Below are positions 21,550 through 31,915 of a stretch of 64,000 nucleotides of DNA, one piece after another. The stretch is taken from contig WHUX01000011.1 of assembly GCA_015179025.1 (NCBI GenBank), positions 186,001 through 250,000 of the forward strand. The letters are read 5' to 3'. The notes under the pieces are model-generated. The model saw nothing but the letters and a program-made list of their open reading frames with translations, made no database searches and had not been told where the DNA came from. The DNA is from Terfezia claveryi (taxonomy: Eukaryota > Ascomycota > Pezizomycetes > Pezizales > Pezizaceae). The position numbers and the translations under genes are program-made. Positions within the stretch are counted from its first letter, which is position 1. The number at the start of each line of letters is the position of its first letter.

Positions 21550-22827
21550 TCAAGATCTATGCTCATTATCTAAATGCCGATTTATAGATGCTTCCCACAC
21601 TTTATCAAAGCAAACCGGACACACAACCATATGCTTACTATTCTCCCTAGTAGCCTCATCGTCAATTGGTATGGGATCTTGTAAAGTTCCCCGTCCGTTT
21701 CCCCACGTTCGGCCCTCGTCATTAGTATCCCTCCTGCGTTTCTTCCCCTGTGACCCCTGTGACCCCTGTGACCCCTGTGACCCTGAGCCAGAGGCAATTT
21801 GTTGCTGCTGCTGCTGATGATGATTGAAACTTCCATATCCCGATTCTGTCCCCTTGTCCCCATTTTTCCCCTCCGTAACCCCTGTTAGCCATCCTAGAAT
21901 TTTAGTTTTCTGCACTGTTTCCTTGACCTTTTCCGGTGGTGATGCAATCTTAATGTAGTCTCCACCACATGTCTCCTGGTGCTTTCTGTACCAATTATCG
22001 CTTGGTCCTGGCGGCCGGTTCATAGCACGCTTTACAAGACCAAAATATGGTGGCCTGGTAGCACAGGAGCCTGTACATTGCCACACGTGTGTCCGGTAGT
22101 GATCTACCTCGTCGTGGAAGTTGTGGTAGACGGTGATGGCGTAGAAGCTCTGGCTATGCTGGTTTATTGCGCTGGCTAAAGCCACTGCGGATAGAGGTCA
22201 GCCTGACGTTTTGCAATAGAGTAGGGGAGAACTTACAAAAGCCAGATCCATGCCCTGATGGATCATCTCCTCGTACATGTTTGCCCCCAACAACAAAGAG
22301 ATACGCATGAATCATCCTACCACCAATAAATCAGCACACTTGGCTCCGTTGTTCTCCCAGGCCCACAGAAACATACTCATGTAATAGGGTATTCAAGACA
22401 TCTACACTTGGTCTGAATTTCAGTATCGGCTCCGAGAGCTTTATCCGCACGGAAAGGCCCTCAGGCCAAGTACTTCGTTTTACGTCGCTACGAGCAGACC
22501 TGAGCTCGCATGTCCCAGCGCATCTTTTCTTTTGGGGATTCAAGAAATTAGAATACAGACATTGATGGGAGTGCTCTGGGATTCATACAAAGTCATCCTC
22601 CCGCTCCATCCGACGTCCACCTTTCCAGCCAGCATTCCCCTAAAATAAAGGACGTCATATGATTCAAACGCCCGTTGGATGTCCACAAAACAGTGCTCCT
22701 GGTGTATCTGCGAAAGTATGCTCTGTTCAACATATGCGAGGGCTGTAAGCTGCTTTTGTGTAGGTGCAGTGTTACTTATCGTAGAGATGGCAAGATCCGC
22801 CGCTTCTTCATCGGTAAGGTTGGGCAT
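21550..22827 (-). CDS. Spartan/SprT-like DNA-protein crosslink metalloprotease
   Basis: Four exons (22589-22827, 22377-22523, 22237-22316, 21550-22184) give 366 residues. The SprT-like protease domain has the zinc motif HEMIH (His128, Glu129, His132), whose Glu codon is split by intron 2, and a downstream third ligand His151 in PSGHGSGF. Ahead of it stands the typical GRMTLCAGTCEL strand. A Ser/Gln/Gly-rich linker contains a run of six Gln and four GSQ repeats. The C-terminus carries a UBZ4-like zinc finger (Cys344, Cys347, His359, and His364 in place of the usual Cys). Such proteases cut proteins crosslinked to DNA during replication, guided by ubiquitin. The ATG at 22827 has an A at -3 (ACAAAATGCC). 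The three splices are required by frame and family alignment. Assignment to the Spartan family is firm; role in this fungus is inferred. Confidence 0.9.
21745..21780 (+). repeat. 9-bp tandem repeat, four copies, coding
   Basis: Unit CCCCTGTGA repeated four times in the Spartan-like gene; it encodes Ser-Gln-Gly units on the minus strand. The length is in frame, so copy-number change would leave the protein intact. Confidence 0.95.
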
Positions 22828-24478
22828 TTTGTTTTTCCGGTGGCAAGGTCGAACCAACTTGTCGGGTTCTTTGTGGTTGGTTATAATGCTGCTACGGGAT
22901 TATTGAACTTAATAAGCAGGCATTGGAGTCGGTGCCTGCAAAGCTAAGGGTCTTATACTCAGTTCTTAGTATATAGTCTCATGCCTTAGTATATTAGGGG
23001 TACTTAGGAGACAAGTTGATGAATAAATAACGCCAATTGAAGGACAATACTCTTGTCCCAGTAGTGAAGTAGCTCGGCTATTACTGGTACAATGGCTCTG
23101 GCACAAATGGCTATGGGAGAGCACAGGGGGGGCAGATCAGAACTGGAACCGTGCTATACCCAATAAATATGCGGGATTTGTTTTATTCATCCCATGACTC
23201 GTCATGTAAACCACCCTTGCCATTAGCCAGTAGGTACCAGTACATGAGAATATCTCACGTTCACGCTTTAAGTACAGGTTGGTGTAAATAAGCCAAGATG
23301 TTTCAGTGTAAAAAAGCAGCAAACAAACCATATAGAAACAAAAACTAAAGGGGCATATATTACGTCGACAACCAAGTGCATTCTTGCAGTGATAAATTGA
23401 TATGCACGGGAGTAGACTCAACTTGGGTTCAGCCCTTTGGCGAGTTCCGGACGGAAATGCTCTCTAAATTCATTGGGTAGCTGAATGACATAAAGACAGA
23501 TACTCCAGTCTTGGGCTTGCTCACCATGCATCCATGAGCCAATGATGTGCTATTTATTCACCAGGAAGGAGTTAACCCATCGGCGCCTTTTCTCTCTTTC
23601 TCCTGACAAGTGGGCAATAATGTGTATAGCTCCTCGCCTCCGCGTATCCAAGCTCATCCAGAAATCGACACGGCAAATGCAAAGGATAAAATGCCACAGT
23701 ACTGCTAGTCTGGTTGGCACAATCCTCTCGTAGCAGTACTGCAATTTCTTAAAGTGCGAGCCGAACCCCAAACTCTAGCCAAGGACGGCGCAACCGATAG
23801 CTCAAATGCTGAGCTCCCTCGCGGGCACAAGAACATTCCCTCGCCCATGTCCTTGGAAGCCTCTGCATCCTTCATGATTATCATCCATTATATTTGTTAT
23901 TGGTTAATTTCTTTGGTGAAAAGTAAGCTGGATATCATACAGCTCCCGTTGTGTTGGTGAACCATTCCCTCGAGGGTGCTAGGAGCGGATGCTTAAGATA
24001 TCACTTACTATTACAGAGTACTATTATTAGTCCTGATATTGTTAATCCAAGAGAGAAGAGTGATCTAAATACTCACTATAGAGGTACCAAAGTATGTCTT
24101 ATTGTATCCCACTATATGTCAGTTGCAACATGTCATGAAGGATGAGTCTATGGAATGTGACCCCAGCAGTGAACCTCATCATACATATGGTATGCCTGTT
24201 TTTCGCTTGTTGTAATCACTGCAAAGAGGCAATTTGAAACAAATCTGCTCCATATCTCAAATTCTGGGAATGATGTAAAGGAGTTGATTTAGGCGCCAGC
24301 CATTGAAGAAAAGAATGAAGTAGGGATGTGCCATCGATGCATAAAGCAGCGACCAACGGCACCGAGCCAACTGCATCTTAGCGGGCATATGTAGTCCCTG
24401 GCGAATTCGAATTGCCGTCAGGCGCATCACCGCAACATCCTCTTCCTCCCATACCGCTGGATAGGCCAACAGTGTGCA
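22828..24478. other. Divergent intergenic between Spartan-like gene and SCM3
   Basis: About 1.65 kb between two divergently transcribed genome-maintenance genes. Promoters must lie near each end. Open frames inside are short and unlike known proteins. Nothing else is supported. Confidence 0.45.
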
Positions 24479-26761
24479 ATGAAGCCCCCACACCCAAAGA
24501 GACGCCGACTTGACGTTCCCAATTCCCGCGCGGCGTCTCGGCCTGCCCCTAAGAGGAAGCAGGCGGCGACAGCACCAATACCGCCTCCTCCGGACATTGA
24601 CGAGCAGCTCTTTCACCAACGCGTAGAATCCCAAAACAAACTCAAGTCGGCGTGGGAACTCATATTCATGAAATATGAGCGAGACACGTCAGACTATGCC
24701 GATGAAATCAATCTCGGGACGGGTGAGATTGTGGTCGACAAAGGGCACTTAAGGGGACTAGAAGGCAAGCCGGGAAGGGCAACGGGGGAGGATTTGTGGG
24801 CAAATTGGGTTGATGGGGAAGAAGAAAGTGAAGAAGCGGAAGAAGCCGTAGCAGAGGGCTCAAAGAAGGAAGGCAAACTGGCGCATAGCAAGAAGAATAT
24901 GGGCAAACCGAAACCGCCAAAGATGCTGGTGGTGGCGGGCACCGTCTATGGGATCACGGATTGCGAGCTATGCGCTGAGCAAGATGAGCTCGATTTTAGG
25001 GCTTGCACCCATGGCAGCAGTAGCAGTCAGCTTGATGAGAAGGAGAACACACCCTTAACTCCGAACTTATTCCCCCAGACACCGAGTGTGTCGAAGAATC
25101 ATCCCCACCCCAAGTCACGAATAGGGGCCCCGGTTATCGACCTAGAGGAAGAGGAAGATGATCTTTCTTCTGCCACCCCAGTTCTGCAATCTCGGTCCTC
25201 TGGGCTGACACCGGCTCTCAACATACTAAACATTAATACCACGACCCCTGCTGTCTCACAAACAGGACTTCCGGCGAAGCACTGGCAGCTACTCCCATCA
25301 TCTCCTATTGTACGACACGTCAACCGGAACCGTCCACAGCAAAACCAAGAACCTCCCCGCTCGTCACCCCCACCCCCCCCACTTACATCATCACCACCGC
25401 CTACACTACCTGCTTCATCCCCACCTAGAATGGCCCAAGACCCTTGGGCACCATTGGCAAATGACCCCTTGGCGGATAAGGCATGGCATTCGCATCATCC
25501 CGATGGGAGTCCTCTTCGACCACGGAGAAGGCTGCTACAGTTCGCTAGTGGTGCTAAGCCAGCTCCACCAGCGTTTCAGTTGAGTGCAAACTGTGTCAAG
25601 GGGGATAGCCTTCGTGAACCCCTACAACAGCCGCTATTGAAGGGCAAATACAAGAAGACATCTCTACAGGGTGCGGAAGCACCTCTAATCACGGCTGGAG
25701 ACCAGGAGGATGTTGCGGATGAGGAAATGTATTCAGAAGATGAGGAAAGCAACCGCCTTGTCACTCCTGTCAAGATACCGGTCAAGCCGCCCGCAGAATT
25801 TCCCCTACCCAAGAAGAAACTGACTACCATGAAGTCCCACCCCGGTACCAAGAAGCCACCCACTGTTACTCCTAGGTCAAAGCCGATATCTATTGCCACA
25901 ACGAATTCCACACCTAACTCAGGACTCAAAACACCCGCCAGAAACCCAGCAAAGGCCCCAGCAAAAACCCCAGCTAAAACTCCAACAAAAACCCCAAACA
26001 AAACCCCAACAAATACCCCAGCCAAAACCCCAGCTAAGACTACACCCAAAACCTCATTAAAACCTTTGTCCAAGACTCCCGTAAAAACATCCTTATCTAC
26101 CCTATGGTCCTCCCAATTCAGCAGTAATAATAAGAAACGACAGCGAGTAGATTTCTCGTCTGATTCCGAGCAGGATTTGGATATCCATGACCTCAATGAT
26201 ATTGAAGGGGGTCTGGGGATCTTGAGATATGTCAAATCAAGGGCGAAGGTTAAGCCAGATCCGGTAAAGATAGAGAAGGGGACAAAGTTGGACAAGAAGA
26301 ATACATTAGCATTTTATGGTACTACTGATAGTGAGGAGGATGAGAATGAAGATAATCATGCAGCATTTAAGCAGTATTTGTTGAGTGGGAAAAGCAATGC
26401 CACCAAACCCACTCTCGTGTCCACTTCTGAAGCTACGTCTTCATCATCAATGGCGAACACAACTGTGAGAACTAGGAGGGTACCAATCAAAAAAGAGGAT
26501 GGTGATGGAGGAGTGGTTGGGGCAATGAAGAAAACGGCTCCCTTCACACCAAAGCCTAGTTGGATCATTCACACCAACTCCACAACCCGTCATGTACCTA
26601 CAATCGTACCTACAACTGTTAATCTTACTGATTCTCGGTCGCAGCTACTTTCAACTATGGGGAAGTCTAACAACACTGATGGCTTGTGTGGGACGAAGGG
26701 GTTCAATTGCGGGAAACCGTTTTGCTGGAATTGCATTGAAGCGGAAGATGATCATATATAA
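24479..26761 (+). CDS. SCM3: Scm3, CENP-A histone chaperone (HJURP homologue)
   Basis: A single exon of 760 residues. The Scm3 domain is at about residues 41-95: a helical stretch (KLKSAWELIFMKYERD) followed by the hallmark DEINLGTGEIVVDKGHLRG. Scm3 binds the CENP-A/H4 dimer and delivers it to centromeres; it acts in the nucleus at kinetochores. The remainder is mostly disordered and rich in Ser, Pro and Thr. Residues ~483-537 form an array of Lys-Thr-Pro and Ala-Lys-Thr-Pro units, like linker histone H1 tails, which could bind DNA and be phosphorylated by cyclin-dependent kinase. The C-terminus has a compact Cys motif (CGTKGFNC...FCWNC: Cys737, 744, 749, 752) that may bind zinc. The start is the first ATG, followed by a basic KRRRLD segment that fits a nuclear signal. 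Confidence 0.88.
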   Translation: MKPPHPKRRRLDVPNSRAASRPAPKRKQAATAPIPPPPDIDEQLFHQRVESQNKLKSAWELIFMKYERDTSDYADEINLGTGEIVVDKGHLRGLEGKPGRATGEDLWANWVDGEEESEEAEEAVAEGSKKEGKLAHSKKNMGKPKPPKMLVVAGTVYGITDCELCAEQDELDFRACTHGSSSSQLDEKENTPLTPNLFPQTPSVSKNHPHPKSRIGAPVIDLEEEEDDLSSATPVLQSRSSGLTPALNILNINTTTPAVSQTGLPAKHWQLLPSSPIVRHVNRNRPQQNQEPPRSSPPPPPLTSSPPPTLPASSPPRMAQDPWAPLANDPLADKAWHSHHPDGSPLRPRRRLLQFASGAKPAPPAFQLSANCVKGDSLREPLQQPLLKGKYKKTSLQGAEAPLITAGDQEDVADEEMYSEDEESNRLVTPVKIPVKPPAEFPLPKKKLTTMKSHPGTKKPPTVTPRSKPISIATTNSTPNSGLKTPARNPAKAPAKTPAKTPTKTPNKTPTNTPAKTPAKTTPKTSLKPLSKTPVKTSLSTLWSSQFSSNNKKRQRVDFSSDSEQDLDIHDLNDIEGGLGILRYVKSRAKVKPDPVKIEKGTKLDKKNTLAFYGTTDSEEDENEDNHAAFKQYLLSGKSNATKPTLVSTSEATSSSSMANTTVRTRRVPIKKEDGDGGVVGAMKKTAPFTPKPSWIIHTNSTTRHVPTIVPTTVNLTDSRSQLLSTMGKSNNTDGLCGTKGFNCGKPFCWNCIEAEDDHI

Positions 26762-27405
26762 GGTTATCATGGTTATGTATGGGTGGGTGCTTTCTTTTTT
26801 TCATGACAGAGGGGTGGGTTTAAGGGACTATAAATCGCATCTGTGGAGTTTGATCTGGGTGATTTAAGTTATGGGGCTGGCTGGTATAGATATTTGCGGT
26901 GGGGAATAGGGTGCGGGTGTTGGGCGTAATATAAATCCTGAATCTTATTATTTAAGTAAGACAATGGGTCCTGTAATGGAATATTTCAAGGGTGCTTGTA
27001 TTCTCGCACCAACCAGTCTACCAGATTCCGCATGCATTGGATGATGCTCAAAGTTGAAACATCATGCGACCTTTTGAATGAAAATTTTTCGGATTCGAAG
27101 TCAATTATGTACCACAACCTGTATATCCGAGCCTAAATACAAGTTGTATTACTCCGCCTGTTACTCTACAGTTTGGTTTACCCTGAACTACAAGTACCTA
27201 TACTACTGGTAGATCTTGGCTTCTGAGGCCTGGCGCTATTTTACTAAGAATGCAGTTACCCGTAGAACGCGAAATGTCACCAACCTTCTTTTCAAGACGC
27301 ATCTTGCTAACATCACAATCTCGATTGTTTATACCCCATAGGAATATACCTCTTTTACTCCGTGTAGCAGTACGGAGATACCATTTAATTCTATCCCAAT
27401 TCGCA
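26762..27405. other. Intergenic between SCM3 and the Nudix gene
   Basis: Contains the SCM3 3' region and the promoter of the Nudix gene. A TTACCCTGA motif lies at 27178-27186, about 220 bp before the chosen Nudix start. The frame of the first Nudix exon is open back to an ATG at 27250, so part of this stretch could be coding. Confidence 0.45.
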
Positions 27406-28666
27406 ATGCCATGGCTCACAGATGAGAGTGTTGTAAGTCGTACATTCCCCCCTCACCTGTGGTAAATATAAGATCTGCCGGGAGCTAACCTCCATCTCCA
27501 AAGCAACAGCGTGCCATCCTCCGACTCCAAGCATACAAACCCCCAAAGACAAGTTATGACTCTATGCCGTTGAGCCGGCGAGCTGCAGTCCTGGTGCTGC
27601 TATTCCCGGATATCCATGGCCGACTGAGAGTCGTTCTCACTCTCAGAAGTGAGCGTTTAAGAAACTTTGCGGGGCAGGTGGCGTTACCCGGGGGTGAGTG
27701 ATGAGTATGTTATGCGTCTGTGGCTTTGGCGTGGTGAAATAAGATGGAATCTAGTCTAATCGAAATGCTAAGATAATCGATGGGGGGATAGGGAAAGCGG
27801 ATACACTTACTGAAACACCGGAAGATACTGCAAGGCGGGAGGCATATGAGGAAATTGGACTTCCATTGCCGAATCATAATTTCGTCTTACTAGCTTCCCC
27901 TTCCTGGCATTCCTCAACTCACCACAGCCTAGATGCAGAGAAACAGCAAATTCGCTTCTCAGTTACGCACTTGACTGAACTGCCCTGTCACCTCTCTCAG
28001 AATAATCTTGCTGTGCGGCCTGTCGTCGCCGTTCTCCTCCCTGCGTCTATACAAAAGGACGTTTCCCACTCCCCCAGCGATGTCCTGCTCAACAGTGTGA
28101 ATAAGCTAGACATCCCAATTGACCTCGAATCACTCCTCATCCCTCACCTTGACCCAAAAGAAGTCTCCGCAGTTTTTTCCACCCCGTTAGAAGCTTTTCT
28201 AGCAAAAACCTACCCTAGGGAATATACCAAACCTCCCACGCCCACTCCCGGGGAATGGTATAAAGGCAAGCTGCAAAACTGGAATGGTAGAGATTGGTAT
28301 ATGCATGAATTTATGGCTCCTGTATGGGCTCATAAAGCGGTGACTGCTGGAAGGGGAGCGGCGAGGGTGGGCTATAACGATAAACTATTGTCACCGGAGG
28401 AAGCAGTTTTGCTAGCTAGAGGCTCAAAGATTGAGGAGGGCAAAGAGGAGGTTTTGATGCATTACCGAGTATGGGGGATGACTGCCAGGATACTGATTGA
28501 TGTGGCGAGGATAGCGTATGAAAAGGAGCCTGAATTTGAGTGTTTAGAGGAGAAAGGTGATGAGGATATGATTGCGGGGTTGTGGGACCATGGTATGTTG
28601 AAGGGAGAGAGGAAGCATGGGGAAGATTTTTTTGTCAATGAGAAGTTTAAGAAGGGAAATTTATAA
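27406..28666 (+). CDS. CoA diphosphatase, Nudix family (Pcd1-like)
   Basis: Three exons (27406-27432, 27510-27693, 27792-28666) encode 361 residues. The UPF0035 signature LRSERLRNFAGQVALPGG is followed by a Nudix box, GGKADTLTETPED then ARREAYEEIGL, with the same spacing as yeast Pcd1. These enzymes split CoA and oxidised CoA into phosphopantetheine and 3',5'-ADP and are peroxisomal in yeast. The C-terminus (KKGNL) is not a canonical peroxisomal signal. The Nudix box spans an intron, with the donor just after the PG of PGG. The start is uncertain: the ATG at 27406 has good context (CGCAATGCC), but the frame is open to ATGs at 27274 and 27250, and the 52-residue extension is rich in Arg, Leu and Ser, like a mitochondrial targeting peptide. 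Dual targeting by alternative starts is possible but unproven. Confidence 0.88.
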
Positions 28667-29308
28667 GAAGAGTGGGTTCATAGCTACTAGTAAGTTTCTA
28701 GATATCAATTCGGTCATCATGATGTTTCTCAAGCAAGTCACAGGTCACATAGGCACGGAGATGACGAACTAGTGAACACACGAGACGAGATGGAGAAGAC
28801 GAATGACAATTGATTGACGCAAAGAATCGAGAGAGAGAAAGAAGTACTCCGTATGTACATGATTAAGTTCTTCTTAGACCCCATGAATGGATAACACAAG
28901 GAGCTCGAGCACCACGTCAAGGTGAGAACTGTCAGCTCGAGGACTCATGATCCTTCCCAAGTAACTCAGAATCACCGTTTGAAGGGTGAGTTGATCACGA
29001 GCCGGTGTACCAAACCCTGCACCTAGGTGGAAATTTGGGGTGAAACCCCAGGTAAACTCAATGGCAAAATCAAAATCAGAAAAGCAAAAACAGCCCGGAG
29101 TCCGGGAGAGATGCAGGCAAACGCAACGGCCAAAACCAGAGGGAAGAAAAAGCAAACTGAACTGAACACGCTGCGAGCCAAGGAGATGCGCACGGCGCAA
29201 GGCCGGCATTTTTTGGTGATTGTTTTATTTTTTTGCCTTTTTTTTTTCTTTTTGGGGAGGGGTACTTAATGTTATTCTTTTAATGCGAGATCCAAGAGCT
29301 ACTTGAGT
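28667..29308. other. Intergenic, no gene recognised
   Basis: Convergent 3' ends of the Nudix gene and the orphan membrane protein, with a T-rich run near 29225-29253. Open frames on both strands overlap each other and match nothing known. Confidence 0.4.
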
Positions 29309-30237
29309 TCAGATGAAGCAAGGTTCATCCTCTTCCTCATCATCAGTCTCCTTGTTCTCCTCTACCTCCTTCATGATACCCCAGCCAATGGGCTTAGGCA
29401 TGGGGACCATTCCGGCGATTCCGGTGTACTTGGAGACTGGACGACTAAGTGTCCCAGTCTCAATTGGAACTGGACCAGTTCCCTTGTCGTTGATGGGACA
29501 GTCTACTGTGGCGATCTTCTTGAACTGTTCCCAGTGAGTCTCCCAGTAGTACATCCTGCGAGGGACATCTTCTTGGGTTGGAGTCACTGAGGACATCAAG
29601 CTAGCACTCTCCGCAGTCTCGGCTGAAGCTTCCTCGGTGGAGTATGCAAGATCTTCCAGGGGTGGCGCGTCAGTCATCTATTTATTGATGTTGATGATTA
29701 GTGAATGATCAAAAGAAAAGTGAATTGGTTGTGCAAACATACCTCTACGTCCTCGTCGACGAACTCCGGCTCGGAAACCGCGACCTGAAAGGGCCAGATA
29801 GGTTAGCAAATGTCAACAAACATAAAGTCAGTGAAGGAGTGGGAGATACTTACCGGGACTCTGTGGTCAGCATTGTCCCAATCGTGTTCCAGAAAGAGGT
29901 CCGGATGAGTCTTAGAGAAGTCCTGCACTACACCCTCGAACTCGTCTTCTTCAAAAACCTCGGCATTAAAAAACATCTCACCTTGGTCATCAGCCACTTC
30001 CTCAACCAAGACAGCAGAGTCGCCAAGGTTATTTGCTCGGAGTGTGGTGATGAGGTACAAGATGAAAATCAAGAGGGAGAATTCAATTGCGTACAACTCC
30101 TTATTCATCATGTAGAAGAACAGACTACGCAGTTCATATACAGTCTTAATGAAGGCGATGATTGCAATGGCGCCAGCAAAAGAGCAAGAGAGAGTGAAGA
30201 GGGGAGAGGAAGCGGTATTCTGAGTTGGGGAAGACAT
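29309..30237 (-). CDS. Orphan two-helix membrane protein
   Basis: Three exons (29854-30237, 29743-29784, 29309-29677) give 264 residues. All introns are phase 0 with GTAAGT or GTATGT donors. The ATG at 30237 has good context (TACAATGTC). Two hydrophobic helices lie near the N-terminus (LFTLSCSFAGAIAIIAFI and FSLLIFILYLITTL), separated by a short Tyr/Met-rich loop; there is no cleavable signal peptide. The rest is acidic and hydrophilic (DEDVE, EEDEF), with an aromatic segment RRMYYWETHWEQFKK and an acidic end (DDEEEDEP). Exon 2 is only 42 nt. A topology with both termini on one side of an internal membrane is likely. I recognise no family. Confidence 0.65.
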
Positions 30238-31581
30238 TGTAGGTACGAATGAATCCACAAGGGAGAATGAGGAGGGAAGGAAGGTATAAAAGGTGGGTGG
30301 GGGAGGGTGATTTTATATGTGGAAGGGTTTGTTTGTTTGTGGTGGGTGGGAATTAGTGCTATTGAATTTTGGGTGGTCACAAGACAGGTTTGTTTGTTGA
30401 TCTGAAGTAAGGCAGCTGACCTGATGAGATGAACACAACATAACTTCGATACAACACGGCGCAATGTAGAGCAGACCGATTGACATGTATCGTGGCCTTC
30501 TTTGATCTTTCGTTCGAAGGAATTTATTTACAGATGCTGATGTGGAGTCTGTGAAGATGTTTGGTCCTTTTTCCTCCCTTCGGCAAGTGAACAAAGATGA
30601 ACACATCAACATCAAGGCAGCACAGAGCCGACCGACTGCCGAGAGTCGCATGTCAAGAGAGAGGAGATTTATTTGAGCTCTTGTTCAAGGGAATTATATA
30701 TAGATGCTATTATGGAGAGTCGTGAGCCTGTATGTGTGTTTTCTTATGAACTATGGACTATGCTACGCCAACAAGCAAGCAAACAATAGACAACACTCGT
30801 TACTCGACAAAAATCAACAAACCCGCCAATGGCTCTGCAGACGCATACAAATAGCTCTGACGCGGGGTAATCTAGGTGCACCTGTAGATGCCCTTCTCCA
30901 AGAAGGTTTGTATAGGGCTTCTTTTGCTCCCCCCCCCCCTACTCTCTACTCACAGTTGAGTGAGCACGGAAATCAGAACCAATTTCTTTTTTTAATAATA
31001 GTCTTCTCCTATTTCCCCTCCAGTCCAGTCTCGCTCCAATCCCTCACGCTACCACAACTCCAAGTCCGATCTTACAATTACCCTGAGCCCTTTAGCTGGG
31101 GTGGTTTTGCGCCCTTCACGCTAGATATCTCATAACCCAGCTAGCGCAGTTGGACCTCTGTGAGTAGGAAAGAGGTTTTTCAACATCGTTACTTAGTTAT
31201 CATCAACGTGCAACAACATATGATGGCAGAAAGGTGGGGGATGTTGATGATTAGGCAGCGAGTGCTTGCACAATCCTCCTCCTCCGATGACAATGATCAC
31301 AAGACACCTCTATATCCAGTTCCAATCACAAGGAGCGATATGATAAATTGTCTAAAATGTTTATATAGGATGTTTACGAGCTTGATGTGATATTTACTCG
31401 TAAGGCCATTCTGATACCACATGCAAAGCCTAACCGTCTATCCCTGTTGGCTCTTAAATAGTCTGGCGTCTCGTAGAGCTACATTATTGTCGGGTTGCTG
31501 TAGTTACTGTCATTTTTTCAAGGGTGCAATTCTGCTTGGCGTCGCTCCGCCTGGCAAGGTTTATACCTTCCCTCTTTTTTT

Positions 31582-31600
31582 AAAAAAAAAAAAAAAAAAA
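31582..31600 (+). repeat. Poly(A) run, 19 nt
   Basis: Uninterrupted adenine run about 110 bp before the possible LINE fragment. Its position upstream of that fragment means it is not that fragment's own tail. Confidence 0.9.
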
Positions 31601-31711
31601 CCCAATACTCACGGGGAGGTATTACGGTGAAGTGCCGTGCAGTGAGCATAGCAATAAAGAACGGAACCAAGGCCCTTGTTTACTGTTTTTCTCCTAAACT
31701 TCTTCTAATGC

Positions 31712-31915
31712 TCACAATTACCATTTGCCAGAGAGGACGGGGATCACATTGTCTTTCACTGTCAAAGATATAGGCGCATACGCATAAAGTTCATCCCCGC
31801 GGCCAATTCCTGGGAAGACCTATATCACCTCATTTGGAGACAAGACCACCACGACGAGGAGAGATGGGATGCAGTGGAAGGCTTCTTTGGAGCCTTATAT
31901 AGTATGATCAGGTAG
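31712..31915 (+). pseudogene. Possible 3' fragment of a non-LTR retrotransposon ORF
   Basis: About 65 codons read EDGDHIVFHCQRYRRIR, then a segment with SWEDLYHLIW and FFGALYSMIR before a stop at 31913. Many fungal non-LTR (Tad-like) reverse transcriptase ORFs end this way: a Cys/His region of the type ...HxLFxCPRYxxxR, then a hydrophobic FLxxT end. The reverse transcriptase and RNase H parts are absent, so it would be a 5'-truncated relic. The similarity is by pattern only. Confidence 0.4.

Noticed and set aside
29027..29269. Lys-rich 80-codon plus-strand frame near the orphan membrane protein
   Set aside because: Low-complexity, ends in a poly-Phe run from a T tract, and an overlapping minus frame is just as good. 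Probably chance.
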